Shown here piece by piece: positions 1-5,851 of a stretch of 8,456 bases of DNA (position 1 is its first letter; the number at the start of each line of letters is the position of its first letter). Origin of the DNA: an uncultured Eubacteriales bacterium (GTDB lineage: Bacteria; Bacillota; Clostridia; Lachnospirales; Anaerotignaceae). The stretch is from positions 1 through 8,456 of the forward strand of contig CABPCX010000062.1 of NCBI GenBank assembly GCA_902406135.1, given 5' to 3'. Under the pieces are notes generated by a model, which was not told where the DNA came from, ran no database searches, and was given only the letters and a program-made list of their open reading frames with translations. The position numbers were made by a program, and so were the translations under genes.

Positions 1-715
1 CATACTTCTGGATGAATTTCTTCCTTTAGATGTATCCAAAGAATTTATGGAAGTTTTTGAAGTTGTCATTCAGCTGGGAGCCATACTGGCGGTAGTCCTT
101 ATTTTCTGGAATAAAATATTCCCATTTAAAAAGGAAAGAGGACGCATAAAAACCGATATGCGGATAATGAATATGTGGTTCAAAATAATCGTAGCCTGCA
201 TACCTGCGGCCGTTGTCGGACTGCTGTTTGATGACAAGATTAACGAGCTGTTTTATAATTCTACGACAGTCGGAATAGCTCTGATAGTATTTGGTATTGC
301 GTTTATTCTTATTGAAAACAGAAACCGTCATATGAGACCAAGAGTAAAACGTCTTAGTGACATTACATATCAGACTGCCCTTATAATCGGTTTATTTCAG
401 CTTATAGCGGCTGTTTTTCCCGGAACATCCCGTTCAGGAGCGACAATAGTCGGAGCGCTTCTTATTGGAGTTTCAAGAACAGTAGCTGCCGAGTTTACAT
501 TCTTCCTGGCTATACCGGTTATGTTTGGTGCCAGCCTTTTAAAACTTGTTAAATTCGGTTTTGCTTTTCAGGGAATGGAAATAGCCTTTATAGTATCTGT
601 CATAGTTATCAGATTTTTGATGGCATATATTAAAAAACACGATTTCAAAGTATTTGGCTGGTATAGAATAGTACTTGGCTTGATAGTTCTTTTATATTTT
701 GGTTTAGCAAAATAA
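1..715 (+). CDS. uppP: Undecaprenyl-diphosphatase UppP (BacA family), N-terminus truncated by window edge
   Basis: UppP is an integral membrane enzyme that dephosphorylates undecaprenyl diphosphate, recycling the lipid carrier for peptidoglycan and wall polymers and giving background bacitracin resistance. The reading frame is open from base 2, so the gene starts outside the window. About 237 residues are visible; the family is usually about 270-280. The first active-site motif (the EGLTEFLP/SSTGH region) lies upstream and cannot be checked. The second catalytic motif, PGTSRSGAT, is intact at 419-445. The early visible part, with VFEVVIQLGAILAV and FWNKIFPF, is typical of the family. Several hydrophobic helices follow, ending in a last helix before the stop. 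The ATG at 47 is internal and is not the start. A strong terminator begins 15 bases after the stop, so the gene closes its transcript. Identification is by recognised family motifs. Confidence 0.95.
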   Translation, partial: ILLDEFLPLDVSKEFMEVFEVVIQLGAILAVVLIFWNKIFPFKKERGRIKTDMRIMNMWFKIIVACIPAAVVGLLFDDKINELFYNSTTVGIALIVFGIAFILIENRNRHMRPRVKRLSDITYQTALIIGLFQLIAAVFPGTSRSGATIVGALLIGVSRTVAAEFTFFLAIPVMFGASLLKLVKFGFAFQGMEIAFIVSVIVIRFLMAYIKKHDFKVFGWYRIVLGLIVLLYFGLAK

Positions 716-730
716 TATTATGCGGATTTT

Positions 731-759
731 GAACGGTACGTAAGTACCGTTCTTTTTTT
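731..759 (+). terminator. Rho-independent terminator of uppP
   Basis: A perfect 9-bp stem (GAACGGTAC at 731-739 with GTACCGTTC at 744-752) is closed by a GTAA loop, a GNRA-type tetraloop. It is followed directly by seven T residues at 753-759. It lies just after the uppP stop codon and fits an intrinsic terminator on the + strand. No A-run precedes the stem, so it is probably one-directional. Confidence 0.93.
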
Positions 760-886
760 ATTACAACGGCTATTGTAAAAAATATAAGTAAAAAAGATTT
801 TAATTGAATATACTCCTAAATATTTGGATATTGCTTAGATTATTAGCATAAATTTTTGTATTTTATATTAAAAATCAGTGCTCTTG

Positions 887-915
887 TTTTCAAACAGGCT
901 AAAATTTGGTATACT
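887..915 (+). promoter_or_regulatory. Sigma-A type extended -10 promoter for the 945-5113 operon
   Basis: The -10 box is TATACT at 910-915, preceded by a TG one base upstream (907-908), which makes an extended -10. A weak -35 match, TTTTCA, lies at 887-892 with a 17-base spacer. The start codon at 945 follows after about 30 bases, with GGAG at 933-936. The rest of 760-886 is AT-rich with no gene or clear site. Confidence 0.6.
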
Positions 916-944
916 AAATTTATATATTTTTTGGAGCTGGTTAT

Positions 945-1211
945 ATGAAATTTACTGATGAACTTTATGTTGGAAAAAGTATCGCCGACACTGCCGCAGT
1001 TGTAGGTCTGCTTAAGGACGGAAAGGCAGCATCGGGTGTTTTTTGCGTGTGCAAAAAGGAAAATGGTAAATTTCTTTATGAAATAATGGAGTCCACGGAA
1101 CTGCTTAAGGAACGAAACAGAGACAAATATACGGTTTACGGCATAGCAGGCGGAAAGAGAGAAGCCTTTGAGGTTTTTAGGACTATGGTGGAGGATACAA
1201 ATGCGTACTGA
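945..1211 (+). CDS. Small protein of unknown function, first gene of the operon
   Basis: I do not recognise a named domain. The 88-residue product has no signal peptide and no membrane helix, so it is predicted cytoplasmic. It begins MKFTDELYVGKSI and ends with a GIAGGKREAFEVF segment. Small clostridial proteins with a YVG start and a GIA-G-EA end seem familiar to me, but no function is known to me. The start is supported by GGAG eight bases upstream and by the promoter at 887-915. Its last 11 bases overlap the start of the next gene, and GGAGG for that gene sits inside this coding region, so translation is probably coupled. Coding is supported by position, RBS and overlap rather than homology. 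Confidence 0.72.
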   Translation: MKFTDELYVGKSIADTAAVVGLLKDGKAASGVFCVCKKENGKFLYEIMESTELLKERNRDKYTVYGIAGGKREAFEVFRTMVEDTNAY

Positions 1212-1886
1212 AAAAATCATTACTTTTATTTCAGCGGCAGCACTTGTAGTTATGCTTCTTTTGACTTGTGTTTCTCAGGCTGTTTTTGGAAATATGAATT
1301 ATTTCAGAAAAGAATTCGAAAAATATAATGTGACCCAAAACATTGATATGGAAATGGACGACATAATGTATGTTATGGACGAGCTAATGGATTATCTGCA
1401 TGGTGACAGGGAGAACCTTGAAAACATAGTCACTGAGGTAAACGGTGAGACAAGGGACTTTTTTACCGAAAGAGAAAAGACCCATATGGCAGACTGCAAG
1501 GTTTTATTTGACGGAGGATTTGCCATAAGAAAGGGTGCGGCTGTTGTTTTTGCGGCACTTACATTACTGCTCGTTTTTAAAAAGAAATTCTCTTTAAGAA
1601 GATTTTTGAAATATGCTGCACTGTTTTCCGTAATTATTGCGGCGGGTGCAGGAATTTTAGCCATAGCGGCATCAATAGATTTTAATGGGTGTTTTATAAA
1701 CTGTTTTTTAATAATGACCTGTGGATACTGGACCCCGCAGAGGACCTTATCATAAATATACTTGTGGAGCCGTTTTTTGCTGATATGGCTCTGAAGATTG
1801 CGCTTTACTGCGCGGCAGTGCTTGCGGTAATAGTAATAACAGGCGCTGGAATTTATCTGTCTGATAAAAAGAGGAGAAATTTATGA
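1201..1886 (+). pseudogene. DUF1461 / TIGR01906 integral membrane protein, interrupted by a one-base frameshift near 1687-1689
   Basis: The family is a group of Firmicutes integral membrane proteins of unknown biochemical role. The ATG at 1201 has GGAGG at 1190-1194, six bases upstream, so I prefer it to an earlier in-frame codon at 1168. The first frame encodes a TM helix (about 7-29), an extracellular-type middle with the family motif FFTEREKTHMADCKVLFDG (about 88-105), and further TM helices to about residue 160. It then breaks into an unrelated tail ending at 1755. The conserved family continuation, FYKLFFNNDLWILDPAEDLI, and a last TM helix are intact in the -1 frame from 1689 to 1886. 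Adding one G to the GGG at 1687-1689 would restore a protein of about 228 residues, normal for the family. As read, the product is 184 residues and lacks the C-terminal domain. It could be a real mutation, a G-run length variant or a sequencing error. The restored frame's stop overlaps the next start by 4 bases (ATGA). Confidence 0.88.
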
Positions 1887-3007
1887 AACTACTGTTGAAA
1901 ATATTAAAAACAGTTGGAAAGGTGCTGCTTTGGGTAGCGGCCGTTATATTCATACTTTTTCTTGTGCTCATTTTTTGTCCGATTTTTTATGAAATAAAAG
2001 GTGAAGCCTACGATAAGGCAAAGGCAGAAGCTGAGATAAAAGCTCTCTTTGGAATTTTAAAGATAAACCTTGGGTATGATAACAACGGTATGTCAGCTGT
2101 TATAAAGATTTTTGGCAAGAAGCTGAAAATTTTTGAAAACGATGAAGAAAGCCGGGAAAGCGATGATTTAACTGAAAATAATGAAGAATCTGAGAAAAAA
2201 GACAGCTCAGAAGGTGCATCCGGAGATTTAAGAAAGCCAAAAGAAAATACTGTACCTGTCAAAACTGTGAAGACAGCCCCGGCAGATGAAGGAAAAAAAG
2301 AGAAATCAGCTAAAACCCTTCCTGAAAAAAATTCTTTTGGAAAAACCGAGACAGCACAAAAAACTGTCAGCAGAAGGTTTGAAACACCAAAAGAAACCGA
2401 TAAAAGCATTGTGACAGCCGAGTGGCAGGCGGAAGAAGCAGAGGAAAAAGAAGTAACCGTAAAAAGGGTAAAACTCTCCGAGCTTAAAATTCCCGATGAG
2501 CCTAAAAAGAATGAAAACGTAAAAATTAAATATGTTAAAATGCCCGAAGAAAAGGAAGAAGATAAAGAAGACAAAGAAAACAAAGGGGCAGAAAACGGTG
2601 AAAGGGGAAAGGACGAGGGAAAACAGCCGGAAAGACTTAATCTTGAGTATTTCAAAAATATGCCTTCCGAAGAAAGAAAAAAACTGTTTTCGGCTGTGGT
2701 CAGACTTTTAAAATCACTTTTCAGAGGCGTAAAACCCAGAGACTTTTACCTTAAGGGAAAAATCGGGCTCTCAGACCCTGCTTATACGGGAGTGCTTGTC
2801 GGCTCTCTCTGGAGTATCGGAGGCCTGATTAATAAGCGTATAGAAGTCCAGACTTCATTTGATGAAGAAGTTATTGAAGGCGAATTCAGCGCAAAGGGAC
2901 ATATTGTTCCTGCGTTTATGATGTTTTATATAATAAGATTTATAGCCGTTAAGCCGGTTAGAAAAATAATAATACTACTGATAAAGGGTGATAAAAATGG
3001 CAAATAA
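1883..3007 (+). CDS. DUF2953 protein (YtfI-like) with long charged linker
   Basis: This is a predicted membrane-anchored protein of unknown biochemistry. In Bacillus subtilis the relative ytfI lies beside ytfJ (gerW), and the same order is seen here. Residues 13-33 form one N-terminal TM helix. Residues 35-84 look like the first part of the domain. Residues about 85-252 are a low-complexity linker dominated by K and E, with little hydrophobic content. The recognisable DUF2953 C-terminal part follows at about 253-374: KGKIGLSDPAYTG, then GSLWSIGG and a hydrophobic end. The start ATG at 1883 has GAGGAG at 1871-1876, six bases upstream, and overlaps the restored stop of the preceding gene as ATGA. 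Its last 11 bases overlap the GerW start. At 374 residues it is longer than the compact relatives I recall, and the linker accounts for the excess. Family assignment rests on the C-terminal motif, the TM anchor and the gerW neighbour. Confidence 0.8.
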   Translation: MKLLLKILKTVGKVLLWVAAVIFILFLVLIFCPIFYEIKGEAYDKAKAEAEIKALFGILKINLGYDNNGMSAVIKIFGKKLKIFENDEESRESDDLTENNEESEKKDSSEGASGDLRKPKENTVPVKTVKTAPADEGKKEKSAKTLPEKNSFGKTETAQKTVSRRFETPKETDKSIVTAEWQAEEAEEKEVTVKRVKLSELKIPDEPKKNENVKIKYVKMPEEKEEDKEDKENKGAENGERGKDEGKQPERLNLEYFKNMPSEERKKLFSAVVRLLKSLFRGVKPRDFYLKGKIGLSDPAYTGVLVGSLWSIGGLINKRIEVQTSFDEEVIEGEFSAKGHIVPAFMMFYIIRFIAVKPVRKIIILLIKGDKNGK

Positions 3008-3395
3008 TACAGGAAATAATCTTGAGATTCTTATGAATAAGATAGAAGATTTTGTATCTTCAAAAACCGTAGTCGGAGAGGCAGTAAAAATCGGAGAAGT
3101 AACACTTGTTCCCCTGGTTGATGTATCTGTTGGAGTAGGAGCAGGCGGAGCCGAAAACGGAGCAGGCGGCGGAGCACTTGGAGCTAAGATAACACCCAGT
3201 GCCGTTTTAGCTATTTCTAACGGAAGCGTACAGCTTGTAAATATCAAAAATCAGGATGCCGTAAGCAAACTTATTGATATGGCTCCCGGAATAGCTGCAA
3301 AGCTTAATTTTGGTTCAGGCTTTGGAAAGAAAGATTCTAAAGACACGGAAGAAGTCAAAGAAACTGTTTTTGAGGAAAAAACGATTGTGGAATAA
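2997..3395 (+). CDS. gerW: GerW / YtfJ family spore protein
   Basis: GerW (YtfJ) is a forespore-expressed protein needed in Bacillus subtilis for normal spore germination; its biochemical role is unclear. The 132-residue product shows the family core: ILMNKIEDFVSSKTVVGEAV near residues 10-30, the GEVTLVPLVDVSVGVGAGG segment at about 33-51, a glycine-rich turn to about 64, then GAKITPSAVLAI and a short hydrophobic stretch. The tail from about residue 110 is charged and variable. I place the start at ATG 2997, with AAAGGGTG at 2983-2990 as the ribosome site; a GTG at 2988 is in frame but overlaps that site. The gene overlaps the DUF2953 gene by 11 bases. No sigma-F or sigma-G promoter was identified, so expression from the upstream promoter is the simplest reading. 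Confidence 0.92.
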   Translation: MANNTGNNLEILMNKIEDFVSSKTVVGEAVKIGEVTLVPLVDVSVGVGAGGAENGAGGGALGAKITPSAVLAISNGSVQLVNIKNQDAVSKLIDMAPGIAAKLNFGSGFGKKDSKDTEEVKETVFEEKTIVE

Positions 3396-3407
3396 TTGAG
3401 GAAGCGT

Positions 3408-4595
3408 ATGACACTTATAGAATTCTTTGATAAAGATACCATAAAAAATATACTGGCCGTGCTCACGCTTAAGCCTGAGAGGGTCGTATATATTTATGAC
3501 AGTGCCGTAACTGACGGCAAATATTTTGCGGCGCTTAAAAAATGTTTTAGAAAGCATTTCAGCAGTATTGTCCTTGAAAAGATACCCGTAGACATAAACA
3601 ATGTCACGGAAATCTATGAAAAGACCTGCCAGGTAATAGACAAATACGGCGACTGTGCCATGGAGCTTACCGGCGGCAGTGAGCTGATGATGATAGCGGG
3701 CCACAAGGCCGGTATTGATAAAAAAATAAAAATGTACTATACGGACATAGCCCAGGGGAAACTTATGGACATCGATGATCCGTCATTTGAGATGAAAACG
3801 GCTCAGCTTACCCTTGATGACTTTATGAATGCCAAGGGTGCTGAGTTCGTCGGAGAATCCCATAGGGAGCCCGACGAAAAGAACTATGACAGCATACTGG
3901 ATATGTGCCAGTACATATTCAGAAATCTGAGAAACTGGAGCTATACCTGCGGATATCTACAGGCGGTAAGTTCCGTTATGGAATACGGTCTTCAGTTTTC
4001 TGCCAACATATCTTTTCTGCATAAGGACGGAAAGCATTACAGACCCGACAGGCGTATGCTTGAAATGTTTGAAAAATACGGATTTATAAAAAATTTGAGT
4101 ATTACAAACAACAGGGTCAATTTTTCTTTCAGCTATCCTGAGGCAAGGATATATATGACTACCTATGGCCTGTGGCTGGAAATGTTCGTTTTTATAAATG
4201 CCAAAAGGTGCGGAAAATTTTCGGACGTTAAGCTTGGAGCCATGATTGACTGGGATGCCTATGACAATATCAGGACGGCAGGCAACGAGATAGACGTTAT
4301 AATAATGGAAAATTCCATACCGGTATTTATTTCGTGTAAATTAAGAGGAATATCAACTCCGGACATAAATGAGCTTTATATACAGAAAAAACGCCTGGGA
4401 GGCTGGTTTTCAAAGGGCGTCATCGTCACATCCGGAGATGATAAAATAAAAAATACGGGAACCTTTAAAAAAGCCGAAGAGTTTGGTATAATAGTTCTCG
4501 ACAGAAAAGACATAAAGAGCCGCGACTTTGGGGAAAGGTTATACAGTGACGTTACGGGGCAGGATATAGTTGCCCTCAAGTGGCGCAGAGTATAA
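3408..4595 (+). CDS. DUF1887 protein: CARF sensor domain fused to PD-(D/E)XK nuclease (Card1/Can2-like)
   Basis: In type III CRISPR systems, Card1/Can2 proteins of this family bind cyclic oligoadenylate through the CARF domain and then cut nucleic acid with the nuclease domain. The 395-residue product begins MTLIEFFDKDTIKNILAVLTLKP, which matches the clostridial DUF1887 type. The CARF-like region covers about 1-135, with the ligand-loop signature ELTGGSE at about 86-92. A middle helical or winged region follows (about 160-245). The nuclease core has GLWLEMF with Glu258, NEIDVII with Asp296 and FISCK with Lys311, so the expected catalytic residues are present (numbered from ATG 3408). A TTG at 3396 is in frame, but GAGGA at 3398-3402 fits ATG 3408. 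It follows gerW by 12 bases. No cas10, other cas gene or CRISPR array is in the window, so the native ligand is unknown. Family assignment is strong; the function here is inference. Confidence 0.9.
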   Translation: MTLIEFFDKDTIKNILAVLTLKPERVVYIYDSAVTDGKYFAALKKCFRKHFSSIVLEKIPVDINNVTEIYEKTCQVIDKYGDCAMELTGGSELMMIAGHKAGIDKKIKMYYTDIAQGKLMDIDDPSFEMKTAQLTLDDFMNAKGAEFVGESHREPDEKNYDSILDMCQYIFRNLRNWSYTCGYLQAVSSVMEYGLQFSANISFLHKDGKHYRPDRRMLEMFEKYGFIKNLSITNNRVNFSFSYPEARIYMTTYGLWLEMFVFINAKRCGKFSDVKLGAMIDWDAYDNIRTAGNEIDVIIMENSIPVFISCKLRGISTPDINELYIQKKRLGGWFSKGVIVTSGDDKIKNTGTFKKAEEFGIIVLDRKDIKSRDFGERLYSDVTGQDIVALKWRRV

Positions 4596-4633
4596 CAGCG
4601 GCATAAAACAATGGGGAAAAGGAGTAACTGTTT

Positions 4634-5113
4634 ATGAGTATTGAAAATGATAAGGCGAGGATACCTTTTTACTGCAGCTGGGTATTTATTGTAATTGTGA
4701 CGGCTTTTATATGGCCGCTTGGAGCTATGCTTGTTTGGAGAAGGGGCCAGTACAGCAGAAAGACCTGCCTTAACCTTGGTATGATTTCTATGGTGTTTGG
4801 AATTATCCTTATGGTCGTAGCCGTTGTTGTCGCTTATTTATTAGGTGATTCCTATATGGCATTCTGTGCTATATACGGTATATGCGGCGTAGTATTTGCC
4901 CGTATGGGATATGAAGGATATAAAAAGTCAAACCTCTATAGAAAGATTATATTTGAAGTGGAAGATGAGGGAACTCTTATGGTGCCTATGCTTGCCGATG
5001 AAATAGGTATGCCTGAGGTTGAAGTAATAAAGACCCTTGAAGCTATGCTTAAGAAAAATCTTCTTCCTGATTATGAGCTTGCAAGAAACAATAAAAAACT
5101 TGTGAAAAAATAA
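4634..5113 (+). CDS. Three-helix membrane protein with winged-helix-like C-terminal domain
   Basis: I do not recognise a named family. The 159-residue protein has three hydrophobic segments at about 13-33, 47-70 and 73-90, with basic residues (WRRGQYSRK) between the first two. From about 100 to 155 it is soluble, with a pattern like a small winged-helix fold: a short strand, LMVPMLADEIGM, then PEVEVIKTLEAMLKKNLL as a likely recognition helix, and a basic end. The tail is probably cytoplasmic, so the protein could be a membrane-bound regulator or adaptor. The ATG at 4634 has AAGGAG at 4619-4624 with a nine-base spacer. It lies 38 bases after the CARF-nuclease gene and is the last gene before the terminator. 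Whether it works with the nuclease is unknown. Confidence 0.82.
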   Translation: MSIENDKARIPFYCSWVFIVIVTAFIWPLGAMLVWRRGQYSRKTCLNLGMISMVFGIILMVVAVVVAYLLGDSYMAFCAIYGICGVVFARMGYEGYKKSNLYRKIIFEVEDEGTLMVPMLADEIGMPEVEVIKTLEAMLKKNLLPDYELARNNKKLVKK

Positions 5114-5125
5114 AAAAACGTACTT

Positions 5126-5157
5126 AAAAGCTTCCTGATTTTAATGGGAAGCTTTTT
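5126..5157 (+). terminator. Rho-independent terminator closing the operon
   Basis: A 10-bp stem (AAAAGCTTCC at 5126-5135 with GGAAGCTTTT at 5147-5156) has an 11-base loop and a T-run that begins within the stem and ends at 5157. It lies 12 bases after the stop of the membrane-protein gene. The stem is preceded by an A-run at 5111-5118, so weak activity on the other strand is possible. Confidence 0.82.
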
Positions 5158-5222
5158 GTATTATTGTAAGAATGATTGGAAACCATAATACTTAGATGTA
5201 GGTTAAAATGGCAGTATCTTCA

Positions 5223-5251
5223 TTGACTTTTAAATCTGCCTTTAGTATAAT
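5223..5251 (+). promoter_or_regulatory. Sigma-A promoter of the lipoprotein gene
   Basis: TTGACT at 5223-5228 and TATAAT at 5246-5251 are separated by exactly 17 bases, close to the vegetative consensus. Transcription would start near 5258, giving a leader of about 30 bases with a purine-rich double ribosome site (AGGAGAGGAGG at 5266-5276). The preceding 5158-5222 shows no further feature. Confidence 0.9.
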
Positions 5252-5287
5252 TACCAAGTCAAAAAAGGAGAGGAGGCAGAAACTCGA

Positions 5288-5767
5288 ATGAAGAAAAGAT
5301 TATTGGCCGTATTTATTGCAGCTTTTATGGCTTTTGCATTTACAGGATGCGGCGGGTCAGACGAAGAAAGCAGCACTACGGATACAGCGTCTCAGGAAAA
5401 TACAGACACTGCATCTGAAAGCTCATCAACAGGTACAAGCAGCGACCTTAGTCAGATATCACAGTCTGAAATAGATGCTCTTTCTGACAGTCAGTTTTAT
5501 GTGGCAAATTCTACAGGCGGCGAAATAAAGGAATTATATGTCTCTGAAAGCGGTACGGAAAACTGGGGAAATAATCTCCTTTCATCTGCGGTTTCAGACG
5601 GACAGAAAGTTATAGTATCCGCCAGTGGAGCAGAAAAAGGAAAACAGTATGATATCCGTGTTGTTGACGGTGAATCAAATACTGTTGAATATTATAATTT
5701 TGATATCGTTTCTACTGTTCAAATTACTTTCCATGAAAATGCTCAGTGTGATGTATCAACTATCTAA
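5288..5767 (+). CDS. Small secreted lipoprotein
   Basis: The product is 159 residues. It opens with a lipoprotein signal peptide: basic MKKR, a hydrophobic core, and a lipobox AFTGC with the lipidated cysteine at residue 21. Residues 22-58 are a Ser/Thr/Asp/Glu-rich linker, as expected for tethering a domain above the membrane. Residues about 68-155 form a compact beta-rich domain: YVANSTGGEIKELYVS, then WGNNLLSS, DGQKVIV, YDIRVVDGES and a final YYNFDIVSTVQITF. I recall similar small domains in secreted proteins of gut clostridia, but I know no function. The gene is transcribed alone from the promoter at 5223-5251 and ends at its own terminator. The start is fixed by the signal peptide and the AGGAGG 11 bases upstream. 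Confidence 0.9.
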   Translation: MKKRLLAVFIAAFMAFAFTGCGGSDEESSTTDTASQENTDTASESSSTGTSSDLSQISQSEIDALSDSQFYVANSTGGEIKELYVSESGTENWGNNLLSSAVSDGQKVIVSASGAEKGKQYDIRVVDGESNTVEYYNFDIVSTVQITFHENAQCDVSTI

Positions 5768-5770
5768 TTA

Positions 5771-5811
5771 AAAAAAGAACCGCTTCCGTAAGGAAGCGGT
5801 TTGTTTTATAC
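5771..5811 (+). repeat. Direct repeat copy 1 (terminator-containing) left of the Nmad3 gene
   Basis: This 41-base segment differs from 6667-6708 by one C/T change in the stem, one G/T change and one extra base in the second copy. Both run from the A6 tract through the hairpin to TTTTATAC. In copy 2, the TTATAC end is the last codon and stop of ychF on the - strand. Copy 1 therefore looks like a duplicate of the ychF gene end. Confidence 0.8.
5778..5807 (+). terminator. Terminator of the lipoprotein gene (copy 1 of duplicated terminator)
   Basis: A perfect 10-bp stem (AACCGCTTCC at 5778-5787 with GGAAGCGGTT at 5792-5801) is closed by a GTAA loop at 5788-5791 and followed by a broken T-run (TGTTTT). 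An A-run precedes it, so it should also work on the - strand. It nearly matches the terminator at 6674-6706. Confidence 0.9.
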
Positions 5812-5831
5812 TTAAGGTATAAAAGTATAAA

Positions 5832-5837
5832 TATAAT
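5832..5837 (+). promoter_or_regulatory. Possible -10 box for the Nmad3 gene
   Basis: TATAAT lies at 5832-5837 in an AT-rich stretch, but no good -35 box is found 17 bases upstream. Transcription starting just after it would leave almost no leader before AGGTG at 5841-5845. Nearby lie an inverted repeat (TATAC at 5807-5811, GTATA at 5817-5821) and two copies of GTATAAA (5817 and 5825) eight bases apart, which might be a binding site. Confidence 0.3.
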
Positions 5838-5851
5838 ATTAGGTGATAAAA

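Noticed and set aside
804..830. Second promoter around TATACT at 809-814
   Set aside because: No -35 box lies at a suitable distance and there is no TG extension; the 910-915 box is better placed.
1689..1886. Separate 65-residue gene starting at GTG 1689
   Set aside because: It has no ribosome site, and its sequence is the conserved C-terminus of the DUF1461 protein, so it is the downstream half of a frameshifted gene.
2008..2655. Long - strand reading frame rich in Ser and Phe opposite the DUF2953 gene
   Set aside because: It is the mirror of the K/E-rich (AAA/GAA) linker codons; it has low-complexity composition and no ribosome site, so it is a shadow.
3396..3407. TTG start for the CARF-nuclease
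   Set aside because: The GAGGA ribosome site overlaps this stretch and fits ATG 3408, which also gives the familiar MTLIEFFDKD family start.
5843..5851. GTG start for the Nmad3 protein
   Set aside because: The GTG lies within the AGGTG ribosome site; ATG 5852 gives the familiar MKIILSRKG start.
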